A DNA stretch of 64,000 nucleotides from Platycnemis pennipes (Eukaryota > Arthropoda > Insecta > Odonata > Platycnemididae). The translations under genes and the position numbers were made by a program. Within the stretch, counting starts at the first letter, position 1; each line of letters begins with the position of its first letter. The notes under the pieces were generated by a model. It saw only the letters and a list, made by a program, of their open reading frames with translations, did not search any database and had not been told where the DNA came from. Positions 22,753 through 33,312 of this stretch are shown piece after piece. The stretch spans positions 72,001 through 136,000 of the forward strand of contig OW121847.1 of the NCBI GenBank assembly GCA_933228895.1, given 5' to 3'.

Positions 22753-24340
22753 AAATCCTCTGATGCGCTTCCATGTTGTCCATCCTTTTCATTTGATGAT
22801 CGTTTCCTTACCCATATCAGGAAATTCCTTGAAGTCACCGACAGTACACAAACACCATCTGAAGCATTCCCATAATACGACGTGAAACCGAAACGACGAA
22901 ATAAAATCACATACGCGAAGACACAAAAAATTTCAACATGATCATTGGAACCAAGGGTAGCAAATAAAAAAACTGATTTCAAACACTCATTTAATTACTT
23001 ATACTGTTACACACTTCAGCTTAAGAACAAAATCAATGAATTGATCATGAAGTCAAATAACAGTTTCCATACTTCACAGATTTACATTTAAGAAATTGAT
23101 ACAGCCATTTGAATGTCAATACTCCTCATCAACTCTTCAAAAAGCATTCCTGCAAAACAATCAATAGAAAGAAAAATGTCAGTATCACGTCATAGTATTT
23201 TACGTTTAAGTACCAGTTTTATGTGAGTTAGACCATAACAACAAATGCTAATGCAACAGTAAAGATAACAAAGAAAGTAACTATGCTTAGAATTGTCCAT
23301 TTCGTGCCTCTATCTACAAAGGAATAGTTGGTAAAACCTGAGGAGTTATCCATCAATGGGCTGATTATTCCACTAACACCCAGGAGGTTATCACCTTGGT
23401 AGCGCCTCTTTTTCATGGTCAAGACCCATGTGGCAAAGAGATCCCCAATCCAATAAGTAAGTGTAAAGTTTAAATGTATAACAGCCCTTTAACCACTAAT
23501 TTTTATGGCACAAATTATAGAGAACAGTTTGTGCCAGCACCTAGAAAGCTTGTGCGAACAAGCAACACTGGTAGAGACACCTCCAGCTTGGATAGGCATA
23601 TGAGAAACCAAGATGCTAGTACTCCGGGGTTTTTGCTGCATACATCCATTTTCTTGGATGATGGTGTCACCAGTGCTTCAGTCAGCACCTTCGGGTTATA
23701 AGTGTTTACTTTACTTTCTGTCCATCTTATGTACTTCCCATGTTCAACCTCAGTGCATTCTCATTGGTTGACAGATTTTTTGGTTAAGGTGCGGTCTGTC
23801 ATGCCAGTGAAACCATCATCCAAGGAAATGGACTACGCAGCAGAAATACTGGAAGACTAGCATCTTCAGCGCTGATGCATCAAAAAAGCCTACATAAGGA
23901 ATATCCTGAAATTTTTTCCCAATAACTTCTGATTTTAGTAATAAACTTTACGGATGAGAAGAGATAAGCATGGGCACTGTAAAAGTAAATATCAAGAACT
24001 GAAAATTAAGGCAAGAGATTTGTAACATCTCGACACCGAATGGGCAAGGCTGATTTGTTTTAAGTTAAGCAACACTTAGCCCCACCCGAAGAAAATTTCT
24101 GGCTACGTGCCTGTATCAGGGTGGAGGATAATCACTGTACACCATTTAACTGATCTTCCAAATAATCACTTGACAATATGTACAACATAATTTGAGCCAT
24201 ATTTGGAGTGAAAAGAAGCAAATCAATAGCACAACATATTAAGAAAAAATTACCATGTTAATTAATCATAAACTTGGGAAAAATGGCTTGAGCATAACAG
24301 TTACACATCTCTGGCAAAAGATAATATGTAATCACAACAG
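22753..24340. other. Intergenic segment between two piggyBac ends, no confident gene
   Basis: A 1.6-kb AT-rich segment bounded on both sides by directly repeated copies of the piggyBac 5' end (22608-22752 and 24341-24489). The only stretch with protein-like character is the short minus-strand frame at 23228-23416. A small internal duplication is visible: the wording around CATCATCCAAGAAAATGGA at about 23640-23670 (minus strand) resembles 23811-23835. Nothing else is recognised. Confidence 0.6.
23228..23416 (-). CDS. Hypothetical small membrane protein or exon fragment
   Basis: A 62-codon frame from the ATG at 23414-23416. The frame stays open upstream of this ATG for about 25 more codons, so it may be the 3' part of an exon. 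The N-terminal third is polar and basic (MKKRRYQGDN). The C-terminal 25 residues form one strongly hydrophobic segment (WTILSIVTFFVIFTVALAFV) that would span a membrane, with the tail almost absent. Downstream on the same strand, a polypyrimidine tract and TTTTGCAG near 23150 resemble a splice acceptor. I do not recognise the family. It could be a decayed host exon, a processed fragment or chance. Confidence 0.25.
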   Translation of the reverse strand: MKKRRYQGDNLLGVSGIISPLMDNSSGFTNYSFVDRGTKWTILSIVTFFVIFTVALAFVVMV

Positions 24341-24489
24341 GGATTTTTTGGGTCATACATCGGAAGAGCAGCGTAAAATAGGATGCTACTGAAAAGCATA
24401 AACTGCAACATTATATACTTCGCTTGAGACACCGATGAGATTTTATCTTCGGTCTGTGAGACCGGGCGTCATCACTCTAGAGTTAGAAA
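24341..24489 (-). repeat. Second copy of the piggyBac 5' end (solo fragment)
   Basis: About 149 bp closely match 22608-22752, from GGGATTTTTTGGGTCAT to CATCACTCTAGAG, in the same orientation. The terminal TTAA is degraded to GTTAG. Similarity runs a few bases past the terminus (AAATCC on both sides), which hints at a duplicated segment and not an independent insertion. There is no transposase sequence here. Confidence 0.85.
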
Positions 24490-24947
24490 TCCGCATTTCG
24501 TTGCCTTGTACGGTCTTCCGGTGTTAAATCTTCGATGGATGACTTATTTCCAACGTCGCCGATTAGGGATGGGCAGTTACGAGAAAAAAACCGGTGTTAA
24601 AATATAACCGGTTATTTATAATAAGTAGACTACTCGAGTATTAAAATCTGAAGAAAGAAACCGGTTTTTATCAGGTTATACCACCTGAGAGCATTGCATA
24701 TCTCTCAAATGAACATATTGCATATGCTAAACAGTATTCTAACTAATATAATAAACTAATATAAAAATAAATATCGACGTACTTTTATTACATAAAATTG
24801 AGCAGCTATTTTACACACAGAAGATGCATCATGTACTCCTAATCTAAAATCAAGGACACTTCTATAAAATATATGCAATTGACTTTTTTTTGGGCTTCAA
24901 TTCTTAGAAGTTACAAATATCTATGGTAAAATGCACTTCCTACTTGT

Positions 24948-25123
24948 CCACAAGTTTACTGATTATACGACGCGTTTCACCGCCTTGTCAGGCACATACC
25001 GGTCAGGCATGCACCGTGATGTAAGCGTTTTACCGCCTTACGGTATCTGCAGTTACATACCAGGTTTGTGCCTGGCGATGTCGCAAGGCGGTGAAACGCG
25101 TCGTACCATCAATAAACTTGTGG
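24948..25123. mobile_element. Penelope-like element LTR fold-back (inverted repeat)
   Basis: Arms at 24948-24987 and 25084-25123 are inverted copies sharing CAAGGCGGTGAAACGCGTCG and AAACTTGTGG around a roughly 96-bp middle. The GTGAAACGCGTCG block is the conserved part of Penelope-element pLTRs, which often sit as inverted partial copies. The right arm preserves a hammerhead-like core, and the left arm has a shortened version. No reverse transcriptase sequence is attached. Confidence 0.6.
25068..25106 (+). ncRNA. Hammerhead-ribozyme-like motif (Penelope type), probably impaired
   Basis: Layout: stem I strand GTGC (25068-25071), core CTGGCGA (25072-25078), one unpaired T, stem II GTCGC/GCGGT around AAG, GAA, self-complementary stem III ACGCGT, the cleavage-position C at 25102, then stem I strand GTAC. 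The layout matches Penelope-type minimal hammerheads, which act as dimers through a palindromic stem III. The core reads CUGGCGA instead of CUGAUGA, changing a conserved A to G, so activity is doubtful. Confidence 0.45.
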
Positions 25124-25559
25124 AAAAGTATGAAGTGAATTTTATTATGGATATTCCCAAGAATCTAATTTACTTTTGAACTTTGTGCATCCCATTTCAT
25201 GCGAGCATCTGATCGGCAGCATGCAGTACCAAAACTCCCCGACAGAGTGCCCAGGTATTTTCGTGGTCGTCAGGGAAATCACCGAGTATTCAGCGCAGGA
25301 AAACCTGAGCCGGTTATTTCACCAGCAGGTTATTCTTCGGTTATACCAGGAAATAAGCGAGCACTCTGTTGACTCCTGCGCAAAAAACCTTTTCGTTAAG
25401 GTTATTTTTCGGTTATGTGAGTAGTGTTGAGTGGCGTTGGGTACTCGGAGCCGCCTGATTTTGCTGTGTTAGGTTGTAATAGTTATAACCGGTTATGATC
25501 AGTGAATCAAGTGCTCGGTTTTGACAAATTTGTCATTGAAGGTAGTATCGGTTGCTTAT

Positions 25560-27009
25560 AGGTATTCTATCAGAGGTGGTATACTAATGTAATGTTGTGA
25601 GTCAACTATTGGTGCTTTTTATGTAGCATCGTTATTGTTTAACGTACTATGTTTCCATCCTAATCTTTCACAATTGATATGGCCTGATTTTTTTCCCAAA
25701 CTATGTCATACCATTGCTATAATGAAGGAAGTATTACCTAAGAAGTCAAAAAGCTCTTTTCACTGAAATATTCCGAGGTTTATTATTAAATGTTTTCGGA
25801 ATCAGGGAATGAATTCGCCTCTCGAATGTGAATACATGGAACATGGAATTATGTACGTTATCGTGAATATTTTTGTTCTGGAAATTTCGAGAAATGAGAA
25901 GAAATTACACATGCGTGCATCATGCACTATCAACATGCAACTTATTCTTGCCCTTGTAATTTTTATTTCAATAATTTGATGATCTTCCTGTCATATGGCA
26001 GTATGAACGGTTTTTGGTGCCTTCTCGCGTAATGGAACTGGTTGGCAGGTGGAAAAAAACGCAAAGGAAGTGAACTTGATTATATTACGAGAAAAAGGTA
26101 TACTTCGATGCTCTGCGGAGAGCGGTGTGTGTGCTTCGTGCGTAGGCGACGTCGGCTCCTCATAAGTACCTACATCATCTTTTCTCTTATGGTTCTGCCC
26201 CACGTGCTCCTAGTGATGAAAGGTTTGAGCGGGGTCGGGGGACGGCCCAGAAAAAGATCATATACACGGGACGGTCCAGATGTGTGGTCCCCTTCTGGGT
26301 CACACACGAAAAATGCGGGACTCGGGAATGGGTCCGAGGTATTTTCAGTATAGTCAGGGTTCCTGGATCGATGGTCGAGGCGTCGATGGACGAGGCACTA
26401 CAAGCATATCAAGTATATCCTTGCCAGAGGTATATTTCATTAATAATTTTAGTAATGATAAATAAATATCCCAAGTAGGTCAAGCAATTTTCAGGGTGTA
26501 AATATTCATAAGGTTAAATGGAAATAGAGATCGAATTGCTGCAATCACACTAAGTCTTCACAGTCCCAAAATATCAACTACAGAGTGGATTAAAATACAA
26601 CCAGTTCTTTTAAAAGAGAAAACAAATATTACCCCTGTGACACGTGACAATAGGGTAGTTTCCTTCATCAAAGAAAACAGACTTCATTAATTGCGATTTG
26701 TGCCCTGCCATAAATGTATTTAATTTACGCAAAAAGTTTGTATTGAGAAATTCCAGTTTACTAGAGAATTAAATGTTAATTTTAAGGCCATTTGAAAAGG
26801 CTCTGAAATGGCGGGGTGCGCTGCCTTCATGCTGACGTAACAGGTAGGTAGTTTACGTTGCGAAGCATAGGAAAATTCGTCTCCTGAACTTACCGTTGTA
26901 TTTCAGGGCCCCTTAGCTCTAGTGAATATTTATTAGTATTAACCTGTAAAAACTATCAATGTTGGAAAAGAATTCTCAGTTAAACATGGTATTATTAGTC
27001 ATTTTATAG
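25560..27009. other. No recognisable gene
   Basis: AT-rich, low-complexity in parts. A frame of about 100 codons from 26042 has an arginine-rich centre and no homology I can see. It lacks a start context or a plausible exon structure, so I do not call it. No tandem repeats or terminal repeats are visible here. Confidence 0.5.
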
Positions 27010-27129
27010 GCTCAAGGACGTCCTGCTCGCTGTGTCTTCTGCTACGACGAAGCATGGCGTGAAGGTCGTGCGGCGATAGGCGAACTACATGATATGCTTG
27101 TGAAAGGAATACTAACTGATTTTAAATGA
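27010..27129 (+). CDS. Possible 3'-terminal exon of an unidentified gene
   Basis: A 39-codon open frame begins right after an acceptor-like sequence (TTAGTCATTTTATAG) and ends at the TGA at 27127-27129. An AATAAA signal follows at about 27152. The peptide has a CVFC pair and an acidic/basic middle. An in-frame TAG lies in the acceptor itself, as expected if the upstream sequence is intron. Thirty-nine open codons can arise by chance, and I found no matching upstream exon, so this is only a candidate. Confidence 0.2.
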   Translation, partial: AQGRPARCVFCYDEAWREGRAAIGELHDMLVKGILTDFK

Positions 27130-27810
27130 ATCAACTGTATAAGTAATGTTAAATAAATAAATAAAAGTTAATTATAATTAATTAACGGAATGCCTCCAAT
27201 ACTCGTTCATAAGCTTCAACGGAGTGCGGCGTCTATTTGGAAGCGCCCGCAGCACCACCTGGTGGCAGGTAGAGGAAATAGTTTGACGTCACGCGTAGGA
27301 TTAACCGGCATGCAATAGTTTGCCGTCGCGTTTTCGCGCCATTGATTTTTTTCACTTTTTAATTAATGAGGAAAAATACTTAACGTCATTTAAAAATCGA
27401 ACGGCTTAAAACACGTACTCCAGGGGTTATAAACTTTCGATCAAGATAGTAAAAAAATAATAGGAAACTACCCTATTTGATAGCATTAATTCACGGCCAA
27501 AATCCTAAGAGAAAACTTAATGTATGGTTGGTACATTAATTGATCTGTGACTATTTTGACGGCACGATGGGTAATATAGAGACGGGGATGTGCATGAATG
27601 TTCTTATTGCGACGCTTTACACACTTTCATTGCCTCCACTTCATTCTTCAAATTGAGTGACTATTATTAAGAATACAGAAATTGAGCTCCAGTTCTTCCA
27701 ACTTCCTTTTTGCTATCTACTAAATATATCAGGAACTTTATGCCCTTTATTATTCTGGGTAGCATTCTGAAAGCAGCCCGGTTACATTTTGGTATAACTG
27801 CAAAACAACC
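27130..27810. other. No recognisable gene
   Basis: AT-rich, with TAAT/ATTA low complexity at 27150-27190. Nothing identifiable. Confidence 0.5.
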
Positions 27811-28226
27811 TAGTTCTCGTTCCACTCACGATGACCTGCGCAGAAAAAAACCTAGACATCAGCTACGAGTAGTGCGATTGTTCCCTGTGATTGGCGAGTG
27901 CTCGTGCCTCCGGTTATTTCACTCTGGCTGGTCACCGGTTATTTCTCGGTTATATCAAAAAGTACTCATCACTCCGGTTATAACTAGCGCAGAGGCCGGC
28001 AGGGGCGTATCGTATGATCAGGGGCAAGTAGTGACATCGTTGCCTGAGAGAGTGCCGGAAGCAGCAATTTTCATTTTGTTATTTCTCTCCGGTTATTTTT
28101 CGGTTATGCCAAAAAATAACCGAGTACTTTGATTAAACGGCGCTAAAAAATAACCGGTTTTAACTGGTTAACCTAAGGGAAAAAATCCGGTTGTGAATAT
28201 AACCGGTTATGTTTCCGCATCCCTAC
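27810..28226. mobile_element. Second hAT-like remnant with CCGGTTAT motif array
   Basis: Dense CCGGTTATTT and GGTTATATC motifs (27910-28215) closely resemble 25305-25500. The segment ends in CCGCATCCCTA, the complement of the TAGGGATGGG-type terminus. The left terminus is not clear. It may be a separate copy, or the far end of one roughly 3.7-kb element starting at 24565. No 8-bp target duplication was found for either reading. Confidence 0.45.
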
Positions 28227-28260
28227 CCGGTGTACCAGTACCACCACCGCTGTACCAGTG

Positions 28261-28274
28261 CGGGGGGGGGGGGG
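28261..28274 (+). repeat. Poly-G tract
   Basis: An uninterrupted run of 14 G, beside GGGGGAAAGAGG-type purine-rich sequence. Such runs are prone to slippage and assembly error. Confidence 0.95.
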
Positions 28275-28319
28275 AATTGAGGGGGAAAGAGGAGATGGGG
28301 AGAGCAGGCCCTAGGTCCT

Positions 28320-28830
28320 GATGCCCCTTAGATCCGGGAGTGTCCTGGTGGGCTTAACACTGATGGGGGCCCATCCAGGATTCCTCGGAGCCGTCAGAAA
28401 GACGGCGAGGGGGGACAAAATAGCCTATGGCGATCAAAGGATGCTCCGTCCTACCAGCATTAAGCTGGTAAGAAGGGATTACAAGTGTTTCTTCGAAATA
28501 GAAAATTCAGCAATACAGAGTTTATATGACAAAGCATAAGAAAATTACAGGGCCCTTTTATTAGGGTAATGTGATACAAAGAGTGCACCGACATTTGAAC
28601 GAGTGTGGATTCCGTTATGAAGACCACATTAAGTTTGGAAGAAGGCCGCTGACAAACACCATATAAGAAATGGGGCGCGGCCTTCGGGCCGGCCCACCAA
28701 ATGTGGAGCCGCCCGGGAATGAGTACTGACGGCACCGCCTATTCGTCCCATAGTTCTCACTTGGTGCCGGATCATTTGCAGTGCACACATACACAAACAT
28801 TCACACCGATTTCACATACACACGCACTAA
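28320..28830. other. No recognisable gene
   Basis: Mixed composition with several short overlapping frames on both strands and no motif I can identify. Confidence 0.5.
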
Positions 28831-29230
28831 GTAGTTCACACCACGGGCACTGAGGGGAGGGAGGGGTGAAGCTGCCTCCGTCCGCATGCAGGCATCGTCG
28901 TTCCCCGCGACGGCGTCTCTCCTTCGCGAATCCGTGGCGTCATCGCAGCACGGCAGCTCCAACCAGCGAGCAGAATGGCGGCCGCGGGCATCCTCGTAGG
29001 GGACAGGGGAATTTGGGGGGGGGGCACGAGGAACAGCTTCGGCGGCACCCAAAGCATATCCCGGCGGCCGACTTAGTTGCCGAGCTCGCGATCTCGCGTT
29101 CGGGCCGCCTTTCTCCAGGCGCTGCAACACGTTGACGCTGCTGACGGGCGAAGGGGTCAGCAGAATCCTTCAAATGTGGCGCCGAAGTTCTGAGGGGACA
29201 CAGAACGCTGCCCGGCGGGTGAACTAATCA
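28830..29230. other. GC-rich, CpG-dense segment
   Basis: The base composition changes sharply here: many CG dinucleotides and C/G runs in an otherwise AT-rich region. Frames open on both strands (arginine/proline-rich), which is a composition effect. It could be a CpG-rich promoter or 5' exon of a host gene, but no start, splice site or protein family can be recognised. Confidence 0.4.
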
Positions 29231-30235
29231 CTATGTGTACAACAGCTGCCGCCAGGCGGTCCCGCCCATAGATGTATATGGAGAGTGCATGAAGTCACGA
29301 AGTTGTAGCTAGGAGATCGGAACGTCCGCCATATTGGCCATCCCCGTCCTCCCCTAGCTTTCCGTTGGATTACAACGGAGTCGTGGTGCATTGGCGACTA
29401 TCAATCAAAAATAATTGTCTTCCCTCAGAAATTTAAGGTGAATAAGCCTTGAATTGTATTTAAGATGTAATAATTTATTGTTTCCACTCGACGTAAAAAA
29501 AGATTTCCTAAGGGAATGTTAAATATAATTAATTTGGTCTCAGATGTTGTGCACGCTGCATTTCAGGGCAGTAGTCACAGCGATCGCCTAAAACGATATG
29601 CGAGCAGCCAAAAATTGTTATTTTATCTAAAATTGTTATTAACTACTGTTTCAACCTTTATGGAGCCCGTTATAGTTACGATTCAGCTACTTGGTCATGT
29701 TTGTGTATTCGCGAAGACGTAAACACGGATTTTTTTATATACCGAGTGTCCCATTGATCTTGTGTCATTTTTGGTGGAAAATTACCGGTTCAAAATGGCC
29801 GCGTTTATGACTGAGGCGACCAAGTGCACTCGAAATCCGTCATGCGCTGAGGACGCCACGCTCGCTTCTTGACCTATACGCAGCGGGGAGTTCAAAAGGC
29901 CTATCCAGCGGCGCACGGGAGACTTAGTACCATTGCCAACACAAGATGGCGGGGTGCGCCTGTAGCGCCGCGGGATAATTACGGACCTCATAACTACGTA
30001 TCCAAGACATGGATTGCTCTATGGATGCAAAACATTTGCATTCAAACTTTCGCTCTTTAAAGTAGTAAATAAACAGCAGAACAAAGCTAACAATAAACGT
30101 ACAGCGTCCAATGTTACCGGCAGACTGTCTTGTTTTTACACGACCCAAGCAGAGAAGTAACGCCACATTGACGACGCGTGCCTGAAGGCACAAAGCGAGT
30201 TTTGCGAGGTTTGGAGAAAGCTTCGGACCTTACCC
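29230..30235. other. No recognisable gene
   Basis: Unique-looking sequence. Two ATGGCGG/ATGGCCG-type stretches near 29795 and 29945 resemble promoter-proximal sequence, but no coding exon is supported. Confidence 0.45.
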
Positions 30236-30297
30236 TATCCCCATCCCTTCCATTCCTATCCTTTCCTATTCCTTTCCTTTCCTTCCCTCCCGGTCTG
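30236..30297 (+). repeat. Polypyrimidine low-complexity tract
   Basis: About 60 bases of interrupted CCTTT/CCTAT repeats. Confidence 0.85.
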
Positions 30298-30725
30298 AAG
30301 CGCCTATTAGTGCGGAAACAGACTTGAAAACACCCGTGTATCAACAGTAAGATTGGGAGTTCAATCCCACTGCATTTGTACATAACCCTAAAGTGGTGGC
30401 GTCGGTCTCCTGGACCGATGTGGTCTCTTATACTGTTTTGAAGATTAATTGAGTATTTCCTTGAATTAGCATTAAATAACAAAATTGCATTGCTAATTAT
30501 AAACATTTATTTCACATTTTCACTACAAACACAATGTTTTTCATTCTTTATTTATTTGAATGTTAACAGGAATCAATATTTAAACATTAGCATTTTTTCA
30601 TTAGTACACCAATAAATCCGATACAAGGTATTGATAAATAACAATAGGTTTCATTTACGTGACATGCCAGAAATTAAAAAGATATTCAATCATACATAAT
30701 CAGGCATCTTTCAAAAATATCAATG

Positions 30726-32445
30726 TCAAAAGAAGGCTTCTGCATTTTTGGCATAACACCTTTCGCATACCAAGGTTACGTGTTCAAGGCAGAGAAATGA
30801 GTTGCAAATTTTACAAGAGTATCGCGTTTTACGATTTCTCATACTGTCACAATATTTACAGCGCCCAATCTGCCCTTCAGTAGGATTAGGAGGTAGTTCT
30901 GATGGCTTAATGGTCAGTAGTTCATTTTTCCGTAAACGAGTGATTCGTGGTATGTTTTCCATAGATGCACGATTCCTAAGATGTTTTTCAATCAGGGTAA
31001 ATGCAATTCCTTCAATAAATTTACGCCGTGCAAGGTTTTCTTTCTTGTTGTTTACAGTGTATATTACTTGAGAGTTTATTGTTGATATATTTAATAATGA
31101 ATAAAACACGACCATTTGCCAACGCCTTGTTGGTCTAGCGCAATTGTAGTTAGCGCACAACCTATCCACTATATCTACTCCACCTTTCGTGTTGTTATAG
31201 GTCAAAATGATCTCAGGTTTTTTAGTTATTGCATCCACTTGGTCATTGCCGTGCATGCTTGAAATCAAGAGAACATTTTTTCCTGTACTTGGGATGAAAG
31301 AAACTAATGTACAATTTTTCCTAAAACCAAACAGACATGATTTCACTTTACGTCCCTTTTTTTGAACGAATTCTGGTGGTAAGCCGCGCTTATTTTTTCT
31401 GATTATGCCCACTGAAGTCAGCTGATAGATATTCAGCAGCCTCTCAAGAAGTTCAATGCTAGTGAACCAGTTGTCCATGGTAACATTACGGTTAGTGTAA
31501 TAAATTGGCTTACACAAGCGTTCAACCACGGCAAGTGTCCATTGAATACGGCCCTTCGGGTTCTTTTCCAACGTAAACCTCTAAGTTGGACGTGTAATGC
31601 ATTTTAGCATCGCAGAGAGCAAATATTTTTATTCCATATTTGGCGGGGAAATTCAGTATATACTGACGAAACCCACAGCGACCTCTAAATGCCTCCAACT
31701 TCTCGTCTATGGTAACCTGGGACGATAAGCTGAAATTATTTTAGCGGTTTTCAACAAACAAATCAAATATCTCTCGCACGGGGGCAAGCTTATCAACTTT
31801 ACGTCTTTCATCTCTAGTTTCTTTTTCATCAAAAGTTAGATGACGCAGCAGAAATCGGAAACGCTGAAGTGTCATGACAAGACGAAATATTTCAATTGAA
31901 TTGCCTTTGGTACTACAGAGGTCTTCGGCATTTTGTTGATTACTTTTATTGATACCACAAAGCAGTAGCATTCCCATTAGTGCTTCAATTTCATGAACAT
32001 TATTAGGTCTTGCGTACGTGCTACGCCCGTAATCAGGAGAAACCTTTTCGATGACTTTATTAGTACAATCGGTTATCGCATTTATTATTGTACTGTCAAA
32101 AAAACATCGCCATGATTCTATAGAACTTTTTATTCCTTTCGTTTTTCATCTAGGCCCTGGTAATTGTGTAATTATATTTTTTGAACGCGTTCTTACGCTT
32201 TGTTTTGGTGCCTTCTTTCTCCATCTGGCGGTCCCATCCTTCCCGGTGAGGATATCATCCTCTTTCATTGCTGCTCCGTCGTCCATGTCCCAGTCTTGCT
32301 CCGAGTCACTGCTCTCTTCTCGCACCTCCAAAAGATCTTCTTCGTCATCGTCGTCGTCGTCATCAAAATGCAGGGATTCTTGTGGTTCTCTCTCTACTTC
32401 GGACAGCAACCGTGACACCCTCTGTTGATCCTCTTCATAACTCAT
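30726..32445 (-). pseudogene. piggyBac transposase pseudogene, copy B
   Basis: The start is the ATG at 32443-32445 (MSYEEDQQ). Order of parts: an acidic N-terminal region with an aspartate run, a basic stretch, the helical region MGMLLLCGINKSNQQN, the second catalytic aspartate in VTMDNWFTS, the third in NTKGGVDIVDRL, and a C-terminal cysteine-rich zinc-binding domain (CKYCD, CKICNSFLCLEH, CERC) that binds the transposon ends in this family. Breaks: a stop after QLPGPR (glycine codon changed to TGA, about 32146), a stop after LFVENR (about 31741), and the same frameshift near 31560 that copy A carries. The full family length of about 560-600 residues is present but not readable. Confidence 0.9.
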
Positions 32446-32860
32446 TACTCCAACTAATTTCGGCAATAAAAATTGTTCACATACATTTAAAGGAAAATTG
32501 GACGCAACACATGGAACTGTAATGTACGGCATAAGGTATATAAATGCAAAAGTGAAATTGCTGCGTAGCGTACTTACCAAGTGAGATAAGTGCAGTCTGA
32601 GTTGTCGCAAGAGTTGCAAAAGGAGACTCACAAAAAAACGTAGATGGGCCGATTATTTACCCTGTCGAGATAATGATAAAACTATAAGTAATTACATATA
32701 ATGCCATTCATCTCGTTCAGTTATTATGAATCAGAGATAAGTGTAAACCAAAAAAATGTATATATGCCATGGATGGTAGAGGCCAAGACTTTGTGGAATT
32801 CCATAATATAGGATGAGAAGTAAAAACTTTAGCGTTCCACAGGGTAAAAAGATTTATTTC

Positions 32861-32891
32861 GACATGTTTCACTTCACTGAAGCATCATCAG
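32861..32891 (-). ncRNA. Hammerhead-like core, left arm of fold-back
   Basis: On the minus strand: CTGATGA, one unpaired T, stem II GCTTC/GAAGT around AGT, GAA, self-complementary stem III ACATGT, and C at the cleavage position. All invariant core bases are present. Only one stem I pair next to the core is evident, so folding as a single unit is uncertain. Confidence 0.45.
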
Positions 32892-32914
32892 GTACATGTG
32901 GCATGTACATGTAC

Positions 32915-32945
32915 CTGATGATGCTTCAGTGAAGTGAAACATGTC
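32915..32945 (+). ncRNA. Hammerhead-like core, right arm of fold-back
   Basis: The plus-strand copy of the same core: CTGATGA (32915-32921), T, stem II GCTTC/GAAGT around AGT, GAA, stem III ACATGT (32939-32944), C at 32945. The invariant bases are intact, stem III is palindromic, and stem I is poor. Confidence 0.45.
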
Positions 32946-33312
32946 GAAAAAAATCTTTTTCCCTGTGGAACGCTAAAGTTTTTACTTCTCATCCTATAAA
33001 ATGTATATATATTGTAAAATTAATTATTTACGTGAAGATAATAAGCAATTTCAAATGAATGCATTCCAAAATTTATAACGTACCTGTTAGTGTCGTTGTG
33101 CACGGGTGTTTTTCCTGGACAGCGGCGCCGTTCCACAAGCATGTCTAATAACAAGGAGATATAGGTGAAAACATTTATTCAAGAACTTGAGAAAGACATT
33201 TTTATAGGTAGTAGTTTTTTTCTTGGATTCTCCCCTCAACATCGCCAACCATAACAACTCTCCTAAACTCCGATTAGCTGTGATGAGGTAAAGCTGGGAT
33301 GCATTGGTCTTC

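Larger units (their letters stand above)
24565..25560. mobile_element. hAT-like non-autonomous element remnant with ATAACCGGTTAT motifs
   Basis: The left end reads TAGGGATGGGCAG, the type of terminus seen in the clear hAT MITE at 44874. It is followed by repeated ACCGGTTAT-type motifs at both ends of the segment (24590-24680 and 25305-25500). The right terminus is eroded and no target duplication is found. A Penelope-derived fold-back (24948-25123) is nested inside. No transposase sequence is seen. Confidence 0.45.
32766..32998. mobile_element. Penelope-derived LTR fold-back inserted in piggyBac copy B
   Basis: A 233-bp insert absent from copy A, flanked by the 12-bp target duplication AAATGTATATAT (32754-32765 and 32999-33010), which is single-copy in copy A near 22189. 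The insert has a roughly 40-bp left tail and then an inverted repeat with arms at 32807-32898 and 32908-32998, nearly perfect. Each arm holds a Penelope-type hammerhead core. Head-to-head partial LTRs and variable-length target duplications are typical of Penelope-like insertions. No coding sequence remains. Confidence 0.8.
30386..33151 (-). mobile_element. piggyBac-family transposon, copy B (nearly complete, 5' end lost)
   Basis: The 3' terminal repeat is at the left: CCCTAAAGTGGTGGCGTCGG from 30386, preceded by ATAA where TTAA is expected. It contains the 3' non-coding region, the whole transposase region (30726-32445) and the 5' non-coding region. It is near-identical to copy A over the shared part and to the detached half at 34747-35707 over the rest. 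Homology to copy A stops abruptly at about 33151, so the 5' terminal repeat is missing. A Penelope-derived fold-back with target duplication is inserted at 32766-32998. Confidence 0.9.

Noticed and set aside
24931..25179. 82-codon plus-strand frame
   Set aside because: It lies across a fold-back repeat with a hammerhead-like core. The peptide is explained by the inverted repeat.
28866..29135. Arginine/proline-rich frames on both strands
   Set aside because: They reflect high GC content. No domain, start context or splice signals.
32754..33010. The fold-back as a piggyBac internal structure
   Set aside because: Copy A lacks it and shows a single uninterrupted target sequence, so it is a later insertion.
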